This document shows, in pieces, positions 8,939 through 17,782 of a stretch of 64,000 bases of DNA. The notes under the pieces were generated by a model. It worked only from the letters and a program-made list of their open reading frames with translations, ran no database searches and had not been told where the DNA came from. Source of the DNA: Caballeronia sp. LZ062 (GTDB lineage: Bacteria > Pseudomonadota > Gammaproteobacteria > Burkholderiales > Burkholderiaceae). Within the stretch, counting starts at the first letter, position 1, and the number at the start of each line of letters is the position of its first letter. Location: positions 496,001 to 560,000 of the forward strand of contig NZ_JARTWB010000003.1 of assembly GCF_031450785.1 (NCBI RefSeq). The letters run 5' to 3'. A program made the translations under genes and the position numbers.

Positions 8939-9583
8939 CGCGAAGCGTCGCCAGTCCGCGCCCGGTCGCATCGCCTCGAGCATGCTGCCTTCATCGGCGA
9001 TGCCTTTGCGCGCGATATCGAACACCCAGTTGCCTGGGCTTCCATCGGAATGAACCGCGCCACGCTGGCGGTTCCGTGCCGCAGCGCTCCGCCTCAGCCG
9101 CACCGCGTAGCCGGTTCCGCGCCTTGCCTCAGCGCTCCGCCTCAGCCACACCGCGCCGCCAGCTCCGCGCTTCGCCGCTGCGCCTCCGCCATGCCTCCTT
9201 CATCGGCGATGCCTTTGCTCGCGATATCGAACGACCAGTTGCCTGCGCTTCCATCGGAATGAAACGCGCCACGCTGCCGGTTCCTTGCCGCAGCGCTCCG
9301 CCTCAGACGCGCCTTGCCGCAGCGCTCCGCTCAGCCGCGCCTCGCCGCAGTGCCACGGCAAGCTGCCTTCATCGGCGCTGCCTTTGCGCCGCGATATCGA
9401 GCGCCGAGTTGCCTGTGCTTTCATCGCAATAAAGCGCGCCGCGCTACCGGTCCCTTGCCGCAGCGCCACGGCATGCTGCCTTGATCGGCGATGCCCTTGC
9501 CCGCGATATCGAACGCCGAGTGGCCTGCGCGTCCATCGGAACGAACCGCGCCGCGCTACCGTTCCGTGCCGCAGCGCTCCGCC
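8939..9583 (-). repeat. Degenerate tandem copies of the pdxA2 3' end
   Basis: The segment encoding FDIAGKGIADEGSMLEALR at the end of the neighbouring dehydrogenase (parent copy at about 9584-9672) recurs downstream of its stop. The core TTCATCGGCGATGCC (plus strand) or a close variant starts at 8990, 9199, 9369, 9481 and, in the parent gene, 9641, giving spacings of 209, 170, 112 and 160 bp. Copies also share a block with TTCCATCGGAATGAA and GCCGCAGCGCTCCGCCTCA that is partly absent from the gene. None of the copies forms an intact gene. I read this as old, uneven tandem duplication. No other gene is visible here. Confidence 0.8.
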
Positions 9584-10585
9584 TCACCCCCGCCGCGTCG
9601 CCAGTTCCGCGCCTTGCCGCAGCGCCTCCAGCATGCTGCCTTCATCGGCGATGCCTTTGCCCGCGATATCGAACGCCGTGCCGTGATCCACCGACGTGCG
9701 GATCACATCCAGCCCGACCGTCACGTTCACGCCCGCTTCCAGCCCCAGCACTTTCACCGGGCCGTGCCCCTGATCGTGATACATGGCGACAACGAGATCG
9801 AAGTCGCCGCGCCCCGCGCGATAGAAGAGCGTATCGGCGGGCAGCGGGCCGGTCACGTCGAGGCCGCGCTCCTGCAATGCCTTGACCGCCGGAATGATCT
9901 TCTCTTCTTCCTCGCCGTAGCCGAAAAGCCCGTTCTCGCCCGCGTGCGGATTGATCCCGCACACGCCGATGCGCGGTTTCGCGATGCCCGCTTTCTTCAG
10001 CGTCGCGTCGCCGCGCTCGATGGTGCGCTGCACGAGCCCCGGCTCGATCTTGCGGATCGCGTCGATGATGCCGATGTGCGTCGTCACGTGGATGACGCGC
10101 AGCTTCGGCGCGACGAGCATCATCGACACTTCGTCCACGCCCGTCAGATGCGCGAGCATTTCCGTGTGGCCCGGGAACTTGTGGCCGCCCGCGTGCAACG
10201 CTTCCTTGTTGAGCGGCGCGGTGCAGATGGCGTCGATCTGCTTCGCCTGCGCGAGCTCGACCGCGCGCGCGATATAGCGGTAAGCGGCGTCGCCCGCGAC
10301 CGGCGAAAGTTGGCCGAACGGCAGGTCGTCGGGAATCAGTTCGAGGTCGATGCAGTCGATCACGCCCGGTTCGTAGCGCGCTTCCGACGCATCCTGAATG
10401 CGGCGGACGGTCGCTTTCACGCCGGTGATGTCGATAGCGCGTTCGAGGCGGCGCGCATCGCCGATCACGAGCGGACGGCATTGCTGATAAACGGTGTCGT
10501 GCGCCAGGCTCTTGACGACGATTTCCGGGCCCACGCCGCTCGCGTCGCCCATCGTGATGCCGATTACGGGAAGATAGTTGGTCAT
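9584..10585 (-). CDS. pdxA2: PdxA2-type 4-phospho-D-threonate/erythronate dehydrogenase
   Basis: A 333-residue member of the PdxA family, NAD-dependent metal-requiring dehydrogenases acting on 4-phosphorylated C4 acids. The N-terminus IGITMGDASGVGPEIVVKSL, the metal/substrate region CTAPLNKEALHAGGHKFPGHTEML and MYHDQGHGPVKVLG are all present. True PdxA makes the pyridoxal precursor, but here the gene follows a DUF1537 kinase and a KdgT-type permease. That context is known for PdxA2, which oxidises D-threonate 4-phosphate, giving dihydroxyacetone phosphate after decarboxylation. The ATG at 10585 lies 33 bp after the kinase stop. A second pdxA gene elsewhere in the genome would support this reading. 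Confidence 0.85.
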   Translation of the reverse strand: MTNYLPVIGITMGDASGVGPEIVVKSLAHDTVYQQCRPLVIGDARRLERAIDITGVKATVRRIQDASEARYEPGVIDCIDLELIPDDLPFGQLSPVAGDAAYRYIARAVELAQAKQIDAICTAPLNKEALHAGGHKFPGHTEMLAHLTGVDEVSMMLVAPKLRVIHVTTHIGIIDAIRKIEPGLVQRTIERGDATLKKAGIAKPRIGVCGINPHAGENGLFGYGEEEEKIIPAVKALQERGLDVTGPLPADTLFYRAGRGDFDLVVAMYHDQGHGPVKVLGLEAGVNVTVGLDVIRTSVDHGTAFDIAGKGIADEGSMLEALRQGAELATRRG

Positions 10586-10618
10586 GATGGTTGGTGAATG
10601 TTGAGGTTTCGCGTGGTT

Positions 10619-11934
10619 TTAGCGGGCGGCAACGGTCGAGGCCGCTTCCGCGCTTGCGTTCGAGAGTCCGCGCAGGTGCCGGTATGCGCCGTAAAGCGCA
10701 TGCTCGCTGCCGAACGCGCCCGCCTTCGTGACGATGGCCGCGCCGTTCGTTGTTGCGGATGCGCCCGTGCTCGCCCGCCGAGCGCGACGCCGGCTTCGAT
10801 TTCGCGCACGAGTTCGAGACTGCCGACGTTCGCCGCCGCGAGCATCGCGCGCGCGGTTTCGCCGCCGGTCGCGATCAGCCCGCCGAGCGCGTCGAAATGC
10901 GGCGCGACGAGCGCGGCGAGCGCGGTGGAGAGGCGCGCGCCTTCGGCGGGATCGAAGGCATCGTCGCGTCCGATGCGCACGATCAGGTCCCGCCCGCCGC
11001 GCAGCGTTTCGCCGATGCGCTCGCCCCACATGCGCCATTCGGCGTGACGCTCGCCGTTGCGCAGCACCGCGGGCGGCAGAATGAATTCGACGAGGCCCGC
11101 TTCGGTGCGCAGCATCGCGCATTGCCGCTCGGACACGGCCGACAGACTGCCGACGAGCGCGAGCACCGGACCGTGCGCGACATCCGCCGATGCAGACCGC
11201 GCCGCCGCCGCAGCCGATGCAGCCGCGTCGAAAAGGTCGGGCAGCGCGGCGAGTTCGCGTGCGAGTCCGCCCGAGCCGACCCAGAAGAACGGCGCATCGA
11301 GCGATGCCGTGATGCGCGCGAGCGCGGCGAGATCGTCACTCGTTTCGGCATCGACGATCAACGCGCCGATGCCTCTCTCCGCCGCCGCCGCAAGGGTCGC
11401 GGCGAGCGTTTCGGGCGCGCCGCGCAACGTATCGAGCCCGATGTGAGCGGTCGAGAGTCCTGCCGCTTCGAGCATCGGTCCGAGGCGCGCGTCGCGCCCG
11501 GCGTGCTCGAGCTGCCACGTCTCGGTCTCTTCGAGCGGCACGCCATGCACGAAGACGATGCCGTCGCGCACGGCGCGCCCCGTCGCCGGAAACGCGGGCG
11601 CAACGATGGCCGGCCCCGCGACGCGCGCGAGCGCCGCGACTTCGGCCGTCCAGTTGCCGCGCAGCGTCGAATCGATCTTCTTGTACAGACGCCGGCCCGG
11701 TGCGAAGAGCGCGTGCCATGCATCCGCGACGCGCGCACCAGCGGCTTCGGGCGCGAGACGGCGGGTGTCCGTGTCGGCGGCGATCACGGTCGCGTCGTCG
11801 CACGAGGCCGTGACGTCCAGCGTGACCACCGTCTTGCGTCCCGACGCTGCGAACGCGATGGCGCAATCGGCGGCGCCGGAGAGGTCGTCGGCAAGAATCA
11901 ACATGCTCGCCGCTCTGGCTTCGTGCGCGCTCAT
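10619..11934 (-). pseudogene. dtnK: DUF1537 four-carbon acid sugar kinase, apparent C-terminal frameshift
   Basis: Kinase of the DUF1537/OtnK-DtnK family, which phosphorylates D-threonate, D-erythronate or related acids at C4. The N-terminal domain (LILADDLSGAADCAIAFA, YKKIDSTLRGN, PAFPATGR) and the C-terminal ATP-binding start (IATGGETA) are intact. At 10771-10780, around residue 381, the frame appears to lose one base. Unshifted, it reads through arginine-rich sequence to a TGA at 10582, overlapping the pdxA2 ATG. Shifted, it gives TNGAAIVTKAGAFGSEHAL, the expected family C-terminus, ending at 10619. Either the gene is damaged or the base call is wrong. The ATG at 11934 overlaps the permease stop (ATGA). 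Confidence 0.75.
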
Positions 11935-12938
11935 TGCGTGGCTCCGCGCTTGTCGCGAGCGCCCACTGCCACGCGCGCATCGCTGCGTGCATTCACGCGC
12001 TTGGCAATGGCCGCGGTCACGATCGGCGTGACGATTGCCGTCACCACCACGCAGGCCGCCACGAGCAGCGTCGCGGACTTCGCCGCCGATTCGTACACCG
12101 GATTGGCCGCCGCGATCAGCGCCGGCACCGCCGCGGCGTTGCCCGCGGTATTCGCCGCCGCCGCGCCCGCCACGCCGGTGCCGCCCGTCAGACGATCCGC
12201 GAAGTAGAGCGGAATGCCCGTGACGACGATCACGGCAAGCCCGAGGCCGATGCCGAGCAGGCCCGCCTGCCAGACCTTGTGCAAGTCGAGGCTCGCGCCG
12301 AGCGCCAGCGCGAAGAACGGAATCATCACCGGCACCGCGCGGCCCAGAAAGTCGCGCATTTCGCGATCCAGGTTGCCGAGCAACATGCCGATGGCGAGCG
12401 GCAGAATGCTGCCGACGAGCGTCGGCCACGGAAACGCCGAAAGGCCCGCGACGCCGAGCGTGACCATGGTGAGGAACGGCCCCGATTCCAGCGACATGAT
12501 CGTGTAGGCGCCCACGTCTTCCGAGCGTCCGTACTGGCCCATCAGCGCCATGTACAGGCCGCCGTTCGTGTCGTTCATCGCGGCGACGACGGCAAGCGTC
12601 GAAAGACCCGCGAACATGCCCGAACTGATCGGCTGCTCGCCGAGAAAGTGCCCGAGCACGATGCCCGTCAGGATCGCCATGCCGACTTTGGTCGCGAACA
12701 GCGCGCCGCCTTTCTTGAGCAGGTAAGGCGTCGCCTTGACGTCGATGCCCGCGCCCATGCAGACGTAGAACACCGCGAGAATCGGCAGCGCGCCGGTGAA
12801 AAGCGCGCTTGTGAACGAGCCGAAGAACTTCGGCATACCTGGCAGGAAGGTCGCGATCAGCGAGCCGATCAACAGCGGCACGATCATCATGCCGCCGGGT
12901 ACGCGCTCCACCGCGCGCTTGATGGGAATCTGGGCCAT
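11931..12938 (-). CDS. kdgT: KdgT-family 2-keto-3-deoxygluconate-type permease
   Basis: A 335-residue inner-membrane proton symporter with about ten hydrophobic segments, matching the 2-keto-3-deoxygluconate transporter family ([71 protein letters not shown]). The ATG at 12938, preceded by CCCGGAGAC, is chosen over a longer frame whose extra N-terminus is not family-like. It is first in a three-gene operon whose kinase and dehydrogenase handle C4 acid sugars, so its cargo is probably a C4 aldonate rather than ketodeoxygluconate. The stop overlaps the kinase start by four bases, indicating translational coupling. Confidence 0.85.
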   Translation of the reverse strand: MAQIPIKRAVERVPGGMMIVPLLIGSLIATFLPGMPKFFGSFTSALFTGALPILAVFYVCMGAGIDVKATPYLLKKGGALFATKVGMAILTGIVLGHFLGEQPISSGMFAGLSTLAVVAAMNDTNGGLYMALMGQYGRSEDVGAYTIMSLESGPFLTMVTLGVAGLSAFPWPTLVGSILPLAIGMLLGNLDREMRDFLGRAVPVMIPFFALALGASLDLHKVWQAGLLGIGLGLAVIVVTGIPLYFADRLTGGTGVAGAAAANTAGNAAAVPALIAAANPVYESAAKSATLLVAACVVVTAIVTPIVTAAIAKRVNARSDARVAVGARDKRGATQ

Positions 12939-13226
12939 GGGTGTCTCCGGGAGGATCTTGTTTGGTTCGATCAAGAAATGATTATTTCGATCAATACCGA
13001 GTGTAGCCTTTGATCGATTCGAGCGCAATTCCGTGAGCGTAGGCGTTAACACTGAGCGAATCGCGCAAACGTTCCGAACGAGAATGATCGGAACGATCAA
13101 AATGACAGGCAGACCGTTGGCATGGATGCAGCATTGACCGCGCCCGAAAATGCCGCCCGATTCGCTACACTTTCGGACCGCCGCCAGCACGCACGCTCAA
13201 TCCGCGCTCAACCGAACAGGAACCGC
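12939..13226. promoter_or_regulatory. Divergent promoter region with TTCGATCAA operators
   Basis: This 288-bp gap separates the acid-sugar operon from its DeoR regulator. TTCGATCAA occurs at 12966-12974 and 12986-12994, exactly 20 bp apart (two helical turns), with an inverted near-copy TTGATCGAT at 13010-13018 and a related CGATCAA at 13094-13100. Repeated TTCG-containing boxes are typical for DeoR-family repressors. I infer the neighbouring DeoR protein binds here and is relieved by a pathway intermediate. Confidence 0.55.
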
Positions 13227-14000
13227 ATGAAAGTCGAAAAACGCCGCGAAGCCATGTTGAAAGCCGTGTTGTCCGGCATGAACGACGTGGCCGCGCTTTG
13301 CGAACATTTCGGCATGTCCGAGGCGACGGTGCGGCGCGACCTGCGCGCGCTCGCCGACGAACGACGCATCGTGCGCACTTACGGCGGCGCGGCGTCGGTC
13401 GGCGTCCATGAGCCGGAGGAATCGCTCGACACGCGGCGCGCGAGTTTTCGGGAGCAGAAGGAAGCCATCGCGCGGGCGGCGGCGCGGCACGTGCAGGACG
13501 GCGACACGCTCTTTCTGGACGGCGGCACCACGACCGCCGCACTCGCGCGATGCCTCGCCGGGCGCAAGCAGATTCAGGTCGTGACGAACAACCTGCTCGC
13601 GGTGAGTGCCCTCGCGGCGGCCGACGTGCAGGTGACGCTGATCGGCGGCGACGTGCGGCCGTCGAGCATGAGCACGCTCGGGCCGATTGCGCAGCTTGCG
13701 CTGTCGCGCGTGACTTACGACAAGGCGTTTCTCGGCGCGGATGGCGTCGTGGCGGGACGCGGCCTGTGCGAAGCGACGGCCGAGCAGGCGTTTCTGAAAG
13801 AATGCATCGTCGCGCAGGCGGCGAGCGTGTTCGTGCTCGTCACCTCCGACAAGCTCGGGCGCGCGAGCCAGCAGCACTGGACGCCGCTTGAACGCGACTG
13901 GACGCTCATTACCGATTCGCTGGCGGAACCGGCCGCTGCTAGCCGCTTCACGGAGCGCGGAAACGTGAGCGTCGAGCGCGCTGAGACCGACGCCCGCTAG
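13227..14000 (+). CDS. DeoR/GlpR-family transcriptional repressor
   Basis: A 257-residue regulator. The N-terminal helix-turn-helix is visible in VAALCEHFGMSEATVRRDLRAL, followed by the family signature RRIVRTYGGA. The C-terminal sugar-phosphate isomerase-like sensor domain shows LFLDGGTTTAALA, VVTNN and FLGADGV. The ATG at 13227 is preceded by CAGGAACC and gives the standard start; the frame is open further upstream without support. Divergent orientation from the KdgT/DUF1537/PdxA2 operon suggests local repression, with a phosphorylated C4 acid as the likely effector. Confidence 0.9.
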   Translation: MKVEKRREAMLKAVLSGMNDVAALCEHFGMSEATVRRDLRALADERRIVRTYGGAASVGVHEPEESLDTRRASFREQKEAIARAAARHVQDGDTLFLDGGTTTAALARCLAGRKQIQVVTNNLLAVSALAAADVQVTLIGGDVRPSSMSTLGPIAQLALSRVTYDKAFLGADGVVAGRGLCEATAEQAFLKECIVAQAASVFVLVTSDKLGRASQQHWTPLERDWTLITDSLAEPAAASRFTERGNVSVERAETDAR

Positions 14001-14013
14001 AACTGAGGACAGC

Positions 14014-16521
14014 TCACTTCACGGCGAGCGCGAGCACCGCTTCGACTTCGTCCAGATCGACGGGTTTGACGAGGTGTGCATCGAAGCCGGCGGCGCGCGT
14101 GCGGGCGATGTCCTCGTCGGAGCCGAGCCCGGTCATCGCGGCGACGATGACGTGCCTGCCGCCCTGACTGCTCACTTGCTCGCGAATGCCACGTATCACG
14201 TCGAAGCCCGTCAGCCCCGGCATCGAGAGGTCCAGCAGCACGACCTGCGGGCGGCACGCGCCGAATTGCTGCAATGCGTCCTCGCCGTCGTAGGCCGGGC
14301 GCGCGGTATGGCCGAGCATGTCGACGAGCAGCGTCATGCTGTCGGCGGAATCGCGATTGTCGTCCACCACGAGCACTTCGAGCTGCCGATCCGCCGATGC
14401 GGCAGGCTCCGCAGGCGTTTGCGCGGTGCCTGCGGGCGCCTGCGCGAGCGGCAGCCACAGCGTGAACGCGCTGCCTTTGCCCGGACCGCTGCTTTTCGCC
14501 TCGACGTGGCCGCCGTGCAGTTCGGCGATCGCGCGCACGAGCGTGAGGCCGATGCCGAGCCCGCCTTCGTCCAGATGCGCGCCCGGCGGATGCTCCTGCA
14601 CGAAGAGATCGAAGACCGTGGCGAGCGCGTCGGCGGAAATGCCGCGTCCCTGATCGGCCACGCGCAGCATCGCGGCGCCGCCGCGCGGGCCGACTTCCAG
14701 TGTCACCGTCGAGCCGGGCGGGCTGAACTTCGACGCGTTGTTGAGCAGATTGTTGAGCGCCTGCACGAGGCGCGTGGGGTCGCCGTTCACGTGCATGCGC
14801 TGGCCGCTGTCTTCCACGACGAGCTGCTGGCCGCGCGCATCGAACAGCGGCTGGCTCGCTTCGACGCTCAGATGCACGACGTCGGCGATATCGACGTTCT
14901 CCGTCGACAGGCGGATCTTGCCGGAACTGACGCGGCCCGCTTCCAGCAGATCGTCCACGAGCTTGGTCAGATGCGCGAGCTGCCGGTCGACGATCATCCG
15001 GCTGCGATTGACGTCGGCGTCGTCGGACGCCTTCAGCTTCAGAATGCTCACGGCGTTGCGAATGGGCGCGAGCGGATTGCGCAATTCGTGACCGAGCAGC
15101 GCGAGAAATTCGTTCATGCGCCGGCTCGACGCTTCCAGTTCTTCCAGGCGGCGGCGCGTGGTCATGTCGCGCGTGATCGCGACGAAGTCCTGCTCACGGC
15201 TATGGTTCGACGGCAGCGCGCTCAGAATCGCATGCGCCCAAAATGCAGAGCCGTCCTTGCGCATACGCCAGTCTTCGTGTTCCACGCGGCCTTGTTCGGA
15301 GGCGCGGCGCAGGTCGTCGCCGGGGCGGTCGCGGCCCAGTTCGTCGGTCGAATAGAACAGCGCGAAATGCCGCCCGACGGCTTCCTCGGCCGTGTACCCG
15401 TAAAGCGCGCGGGCGCCGTCGTTCCACGACTGCACGATCCCGTGCCGGTCCAGCATGCAGATCGCGTAGTCGCTGACCGAATCGATCAGAAGGCGCAGGC
15501 GCTGGTTCGCCTCCGTGGCGCGCAGCCGGTCCGTGATGTCGTGAATGAAACAGGCGAACTGGCGCTGGCCGTCGAACCAGACCTCGCTGACGCTCACTTC
15601 GGCGGCGAATTCGGTGCCGTCGCGGCGCAACGCCGGAAGCTCGACCCGCGTGTCGATGACGCGCGCTTCGCCCGTCGCGAGATAGCGCGTGAGCCCGCTG
15701 CGATGCGCGTCGCGCAGGCGCTCGGGCACGATCAGCTCCGCCAACTCGCGATTCATCGCGTCCTGCGCGCGCCAGCCGAAGAGCGCGGCGGCCGCGGCGT
15801 TCCAGTCGACGATCATGCCCGCTTCGTCCATCGCAACAAAGGCGACGTTCGCGTTGTCGAGCACCGTGCGGCGGCGGCGCAGCGCATCGGCGAGCTTTTT
15901 CTCGTACTCGACGCGCAGCGACGATTCCACGTTCAGGTTCTCGCTCACGCTCGCGTTGACGGCGAGCAGCTGGCGGTTTTCTTGCGCGGCTTCTTCTCGC
16001 GCGATGGTTTCCGCGATGCACGCGCAGAATGCGTTCAGGATCGCGATGTCCGACTGGTTGAACTGGTCCGGCTCACCCGAGATGAGCTTGAGCACCGCGA
16101 CGGAGCGGCCGTCGTAGATGACGGGCGCCACGACCATCGAGATCGCGCCGACGGCCTGACACGCGACGCGATCCACGCGATGGTCGTTTGCGGTGTTGCG
16201 GCTAATCAGCGCCTGCTGGCGCGTGATGCACAGGCCCGACAGGCTGCCCGCGCTGCGCAGCCGCACGCCGACATGCTGCGCGGCCGTGCCGCTCGCCGCG
16301 CGATAGACGAGTTCGTCGCCTTCGATCCACTCGACGACCGCGGACCCGACGCCCGCGACCTCCTTCAATGTCTCCGTAACTTTCTGCAGATAGGCCGGAA
16401 GCGGCAGGCGGGAGTGCGCGAGGCTGGCGAAGGTGACGAACCATCGCTGAAAATGCGCGTGGCGTTGGCGGTCGGGCTTGTCCCTTTTGTCGGATGCGGA
16501 AGCCCCATACTGAAAGCGCAT
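14014..16521 (-). CDS. Hybrid sensor histidine kinase (GAF-PAS-PAS-HisKA-HATPase-REC)
   Basis: An 835-residue, apparently cytoplasmic two-component sensor with no membrane span. A GAF domain at about residues 40-185 is followed by a short coil, PAS 1 (~220-340), PAS 2 (~345-460), then HisKA with phospho-acceptor H478 in LLGHELRNPLAPIRN. The ATPase domain carries NLLNNASKFS and the DQGRGIS and GGLGIGLTLV boxes. A C-terminal receiver (about 715-835) has D764 in LLDLSMPGLTG and a conserved Lys in HLVKPVD. No output regulator is encoded nearby. It converges with the DeoR gene (13-bp gap). The signal is unknown; GAF and PAS suggest a small ligand, redox or light. Confidence 0.9.
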   Translation of the reverse strand: MRFQYGASASDKRDKPDRQRHAHFQRWFVTFASLAHSRLPLPAYLQKVTETLKEVAGVGSAVVEWIEGDELVYRAASGTAAQHVGVRLRSAGSLSGLCITRQQALISRNTANDHRVDRVACQAVGAISMVVAPVIYDGRSVAVLKLISGEPDQFNQSDIAILNAFCACIAETIAREEAAQENRQLLAVNASVSENLNVESSLRVEYEKKLADALRRRRTVLDNANVAFVAMDEAGMIVDWNAAAAALFGWRAQDAMNRELAELIVPERLRDAHRSGLTRYLATGEARVIDTRVELPALRRDGTEFAAEVSVSEVWFDGQRQFACFIHDITDRLRATEANQRLRLLIDSVSDYAICMLDRHGIVQSWNDGARALYGYTAEEAVGRHFALFYSTDELGRDRPGDDLRRASEQGRVEHEDWRMRKDGSAFWAHAILSALPSNHSREQDFVAITRDMTTRRRLEELEASSRRMNEFLALLGHELRNPLAPIRNAVSILKLKASDDADVNRSRMIVDRQLAHLTKLVDDLLEAGRVSSGKIRLSTENVDIADVVHLSVEASQPLFDARGQQLVVEDSGQRMHVNGDPTRLVQALNNLLNNASKFSPPGSTVTLEVGPRGGAAMLRVADQGRGISADALATVFDLFVQEHPPGAHLDEGGLGIGLTLVRAIAELHGGHVEAKSSGPGKGSAFTLWLPLAQAPAGTAQTPAEPAASADRQLEVLVVDDNRDSADSMTLLVDMLGHTARPAYDGEDALQQFGACRPQVVLLDLSMPGLTGFDVIRGIREQVSSQGGRHVIVAAMTGLGSDEDIARTRAAGFDAHLVKPVDLDEVEAVLALAVK

Positions 16522-16720
16522 AGCTCGTGTTCCATCGATGAAGCGCGGACTTGGGCGCGCTGGATTCGTCGTATCGGTGGCGGAAGGGCTTCAATTGGAA
16601 CACAAATGAAACGAAAACGTTTGCCCTAACGAGCGTTTTTTTGAGATGTGAAACGGTGTGCGGATGGAGCGGACAAATTTGCCTTTTCTCTGACTAAAGA
16701 GGTAAGAAATGGCCTTAGTG

Positions 16721-17671
16721 TTACAGGCTCAACCCGTCGCCAGCGCCGTGTCCCGCTCGCGCGATTTCTTCCATCAACAACCGCACGCCGGGAGACAACG
16801 GCGCATCGCGCCGCGTGACCATTTCGTACGGCTCGCTCTTCAACGAAAACGCGAGCGGCAGCGTACACACGACGCCATGCGCCGTGCAGAATCGCGCGAC
16901 ATCCACCGAGACGAGCGCCACCAGCGACGGATTCTTCTGCAAGAGCGCAAGCGTGGCGAACGCGGATGTGGTTTCTAGCAAATGCGCCGGGAAACGCAGC
17001 CCTGCATCGTGAAATTCGCGTTCGAGGAGAAGGCGCATCGGCATGTTCGCGCGATACACCACCCAGCGGTGCTTCGCGAGGTCTTCGAGCGCGACTCGCC
17101 GGCGCTTCGCCAGCGGATGCGCCGTATTCGCGATGACTGCAAGCGTCTCCTCCTGCACGACGACGCTGTCGTACAGATAGGGCGTCTGGCTCACGCTCGT
17201 GCGGCAGACGGCGACGTCCAGCCGTCCTGCATCGATGAGACCGAGCAGCGTCGCGCTCGTATCTTCGACGATCTCGACCGACATCTCCGGCTGACGCGCG
17301 CCGAGCGCCGTGATGGCATCGGTGACGAGCGGCACCGCGCCCATGATGACGCCCACCGAGACGCGCCCGCCGAAGCCGCGCATGATGCCGACGATCTCTT
17401 CTCGCAGATGCGCAAGGTCCGTCTGAATCAGCCGCGCATAGCGAATCACGCAATGGCCGACGGCGTTCGGCTCGAGTCCACGATTCGTGCGCACAAAGAG
17501 CGGCGTGCCGAACGTGGTTTCGATTTCGTGCAGCGATTTGCTCACGCCCGGCTGCGTGAGCGCCAGCTGAGCCGCCGCGCCCTGCAGGGAACCGCGTTCT
17601 TCCAGCGCGATAAGCAGGCGCAGTTGACGCAGGTGCAGCCGCGAGAGAATCGAGTTGAGCGATGGCGTCAT
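16721..17671 (-). CDS. LysR-family transcriptional regulator
   Basis: A 316-residue LTTR with the N-terminal winged helix (LRQLRLLIALEERGSLQGAAAQLALTQPGVSKSLHEIE) and a periplasmic-binding-protein-like effector domain. The ATG at 17671 gives the normal LTTR length; the open frame extends far upstream into the divergent gene but is not family-like there. It is transcribed away from an iron-dependent alcohol dehydrogenase gene across 111 bp containing a 13-bp inverted repeat, so it probably regulates itself and that gene. Confidence 0.9.
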   Translation of the reverse strand: MTPSLNSILSRLHLRQLRLLIALEERGSLQGAAAQLALTQPGVSKSLHEIETTFGTPLFVRTNRGLEPNAVGHCVIRYARLIQTDLAHLREEIVGIMRGFGGRVSVGVIMGAVPLVTDAITALGARQPEMSVEIVEDTSATLLGLIDAGRLDVAVCRTSVSQTPYLYDSVVVQEETLAVIANTAHPLAKRRRVALEDLAKHRWVVYRANMPMRLLLEREFHDAGLRFPAHLLETTSAFATLALLQKNPSLVALVSVDVARFCTAHGVVCTLPLAFSLKSEPYEMVTRRDAPLSPGVRLLMEEIARAGHGAGDGLSL

Positions 17672-17685
17672 GTGCCGTTCGACTT

Positions 17686-17774
17686 GAGTAAAAGTTATGC
17701 CTGTATCACCTGCCGTCAGTATCGCGGAACGGCACACGCCCGTATACTCGACCGACGCGCTATAACTTTTACTC
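17686..17774. promoter_or_regulatory. Inverted repeat in LysR / alcohol dehydrogenase divergent promoter
   Basis: GAGTAAAAGTTAT (17686-17698) and its exact reverse complement ATAACTTTTACTC (17762-17774) are separated by 63 bp, close to each start codon. Such spaced identical arms would let one regulator touch both promoters or form a short loop. The adjacent LysR protein is the likely binder, though its usual T-N11-A half-sites are less obvious. Confidence 0.6.
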
Positions 17775-17782
17775 ATTCCGCC

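Noticed and set aside
9285..9686. Plus-strand frames through the pdxA2-tail repeats
   Set aside because: They only reflect the repeated antisense of the pdxA2 end; they have no start context or conserved product.
10582..10790. Unshifted C-terminus of the DUF1537 kinase ending in ATGA overlap with pdxA2
   Set aside because: The overlap looks like translational coupling, but the residues are Arg/Pro/Ser-rich and unlike the family, whereas the neighbouring frame matches the family end.
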